The position numbers and the translations under genes were made by a program. Below, one piece after another: positions 63,174 through 64,000 of a stretch of DNA of 64,000 bases; the first letter of the stretch is position 1; every line of letters starts with the position of its first letter. Below the pieces are notes generated by a model. The model saw only the letters and a program-made list of their open reading frames with translations, was not told the DNA's origin and ran no database searches. This stretch comes from Sphingomonadaceae bacterium (GTDB lineage: Bacteria; Pseudomonadota; Alphaproteobacteria; Sphingomonadales; Sphingomonadaceae): assembly GCA_024236195.1 (NCBI GenBank), contig JACKKZ010000003.1, forward strand, positions 372,001 to 436,000, given 5' to 3'.

Positions 63174-63563
63174 ATGCGACGTTATTTGCCTTGTGTATTA
63201 GGAATGCCCCTGCTCGCCGGATGCGGCGGCACTGGTGGTGGTTTGCCTGCCAATGCCACGGTTGAAGAGCGGGTGCTCTACACCGCGAATTCCATTGCGC
63301 CTGCGCTCCCCCGCCCCGCTGGTGACGGGACGCTGGTGCAGGTGACGCCAGAGGGCAAGGAAATGGTGCTGCATATCGAAATCGCCTTTGGCGGCCGGGT
63401 GCGCACCAATCCGACTGAAATGACCAAGACCTTCCGCCCGACCATCTGCAAGGACGAGGTCTATCGCGACCTGATCAAGCATGGCGGCGCCATTGGCCTC
63501 GACATAGTCGATCCCAAGACGCAACAACGCCTGCCCAAGGCCAGCATCGCCTATTGCGCATAG
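63174..63563 (+). CDS. Small lipoprotein, unknown
   Basis: A 129-residue protein with a lipoprotein signal: MRRYLPCVLGMPLLAGCGG, lipobox LLAGC with the acylated Cys at residue 17. The mature part has TPEGKEMVLHIEIAFGGRVR and a Cys in FRPTICKDEVYRDLIKHGG and near the C-terminus (IAYCA), perhaps a disulfide. No family recognised. Confidence 0.7.
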   Translation: MRRYLPCVLGMPLLAGCGGTGGGLPANATVEERVLYTANSIAPALPRPAGDGTLVQVTPEGKEMVLHIEIAFGGRVRTNPTEMTKTFRPTICKDEVYRDLIKHGGAIGLDIVDPKTQQRLPKASIAYCA

Positions 63564-63605
63564 GGCGATAGACCGCCCCGATAGCGCTGTGTAAGGCAGG
63601 CGGTG

Positions 63606-64000
63606 ATGTTCGCCCGCCTGCTTATCCTCTCCCTTGCGGTGATGCTCTGGTCCTGCGCACCCACTTCGCCGAGGGGGCCGGTCGTGCTGGCTGCCGCGAG
63701 TATGCAGGAAGCGATAGGCGAGATTGCTGATAGCTGGGCAGCGCAAGGCCATGCCCGCCCGGTGCTCAGCTTTGCTGGCACCCCTGCCCTCGCCCGGCAG
63801 GTCGAAGCGGGGGCCCCCGCCGACCTGTTCATTGCCGCAGATGAGGCATGGATGGACGAGTTGGAGCGCAAGCAGTTGCTCAAGCCGGGAAGCCGCCGCG
63901 TGATTGTTGGCAATGCGCTGGTGCTCGTGGCCCCCGCCACCAAGGAAACAGGCGGCAACCGGCTGGCCATGGCAGATCCGAACGCCGTGCCCGCCGGACG
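63606..64000 (+). CDS. modA: Molybdate ABC transporter substrate-binding protein, N-terminal part
   Basis: The frame from ATG 63606 runs to the window edge (131 codons). A signal peptide with a lipobox-like LWSCA is followed by VVLAAASMQEAIGEIADSW, LSFAGTPALARQVEAGAPAD and LFIAADEAWMDELERKQLL, the N-terminal half of ModA. It binds molybdate or tungstate in the periplasm. The rest, and probably modBC, lie beyond the window. Confidence 0.9.
   Translation, partial: MFARLLILSLAVMLWSCAPTSPRGPVVLAAASMQEAIGEIADSWAAQGHARPVLSFAGTPALARQVEAGAPADLFIAADEAWMDELERKQLLKPGSRRVIVGNALVLVAPATKETGGNRLAMADPNAVPAG

Overview
The window reads as chromosomal DNA of an alphaproteobacterium, most likely a sphingomonad (Sphingomonadales, perhaps Erythrobacteraceae). 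The grounds are a GcrA cell-cycle regulator, a MucR/Ros regulator, an alphaproteobacterial-type HspQ, an H-NOX/c-di-GMP pair and generally GC-rich coding sequence. The assignment is inference; no rRNA gene is present to fix it.

Layout. (1) 1-421: 5' part of an O-antigen ligase/polymerase-like membrane gene on the minus strand, running off the left edge. (2) 578-8675: a nest of insertion sequences: an IS1111-type IS110 element, a decayed IS5 element, an IS3 orfA remnant, two IS66 elements and an IS5 remnant. (3) 8672-20884: a tight minus-strand operon, mostly with 4-nt gene overlaps, for a surface polysaccharide. In transcription order it encodes the three UDP-N-acetyl-L-fucosamine enzymes, a sulfotransferase, a DegT aminotransferase, a sugar formyltransferase, a PIG-L deacetylase, a PglC-like initiating sugar-phosphate transferase, two glycosyltransferases, a Wzx-like flippase and a Wzy-like polymerase. 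A WbpM/CapD-type 4,6-dehydratase and glmS follow at 21542-25371. (4) 26152-32731: small membrane and hypothetical genes, a mucR gene with an inverted-repeat promoter, an orphan plus-strand terminator, and an H-NOX gene coupled to a GGDEF-EAL gene.

(5) 33286-57411: an accessory region ending in a P4-type integrase next to tRNA-Ser(CGA). It holds AlpA- and XRE-like regulators, an IS3 element interrupted by a second IS1111-type element, a 5'-truncated RHS gene with a tip and a small membrane (immunity-like) gene, and an orphan RHS remnant. On the minus strand there is then a co-oriented run: a short secreted RHS-repeat protein, a small secreted protein, a giant RHS protein with a frameshifted tip, an immunity-like gene, and virB3-B4-B6-B8-B9-B10-B11-B2 of a reduced type IV secretion system without virD4, virB1, virB5, virB7 or a relaxase. 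The RHS/T4SS association is the most unusual thing in the window. (6) 57570-64000: core-like genes: tRNA-Ser, hypothetical, hspQ, PH-domain protein, GNAT, TIR-SH3 protein, ABC-2 permease, gcrA, a lipoprotein and the start of modA.

How the parts may work together. The polysaccharide operon predicts a glycan with L-FucNAc and a 4-amino (possibly N-formylated or de-N-acetylated) deoxysugar, possibly sulfated. The RHS proteins look like polymorphic toxins with immunity partners; whether the neighbouring VirB machine exports them is a hypothesis. H-NOX plus GGDEF-EAL is a familiar NO-to-c-di-GMP arrangement.
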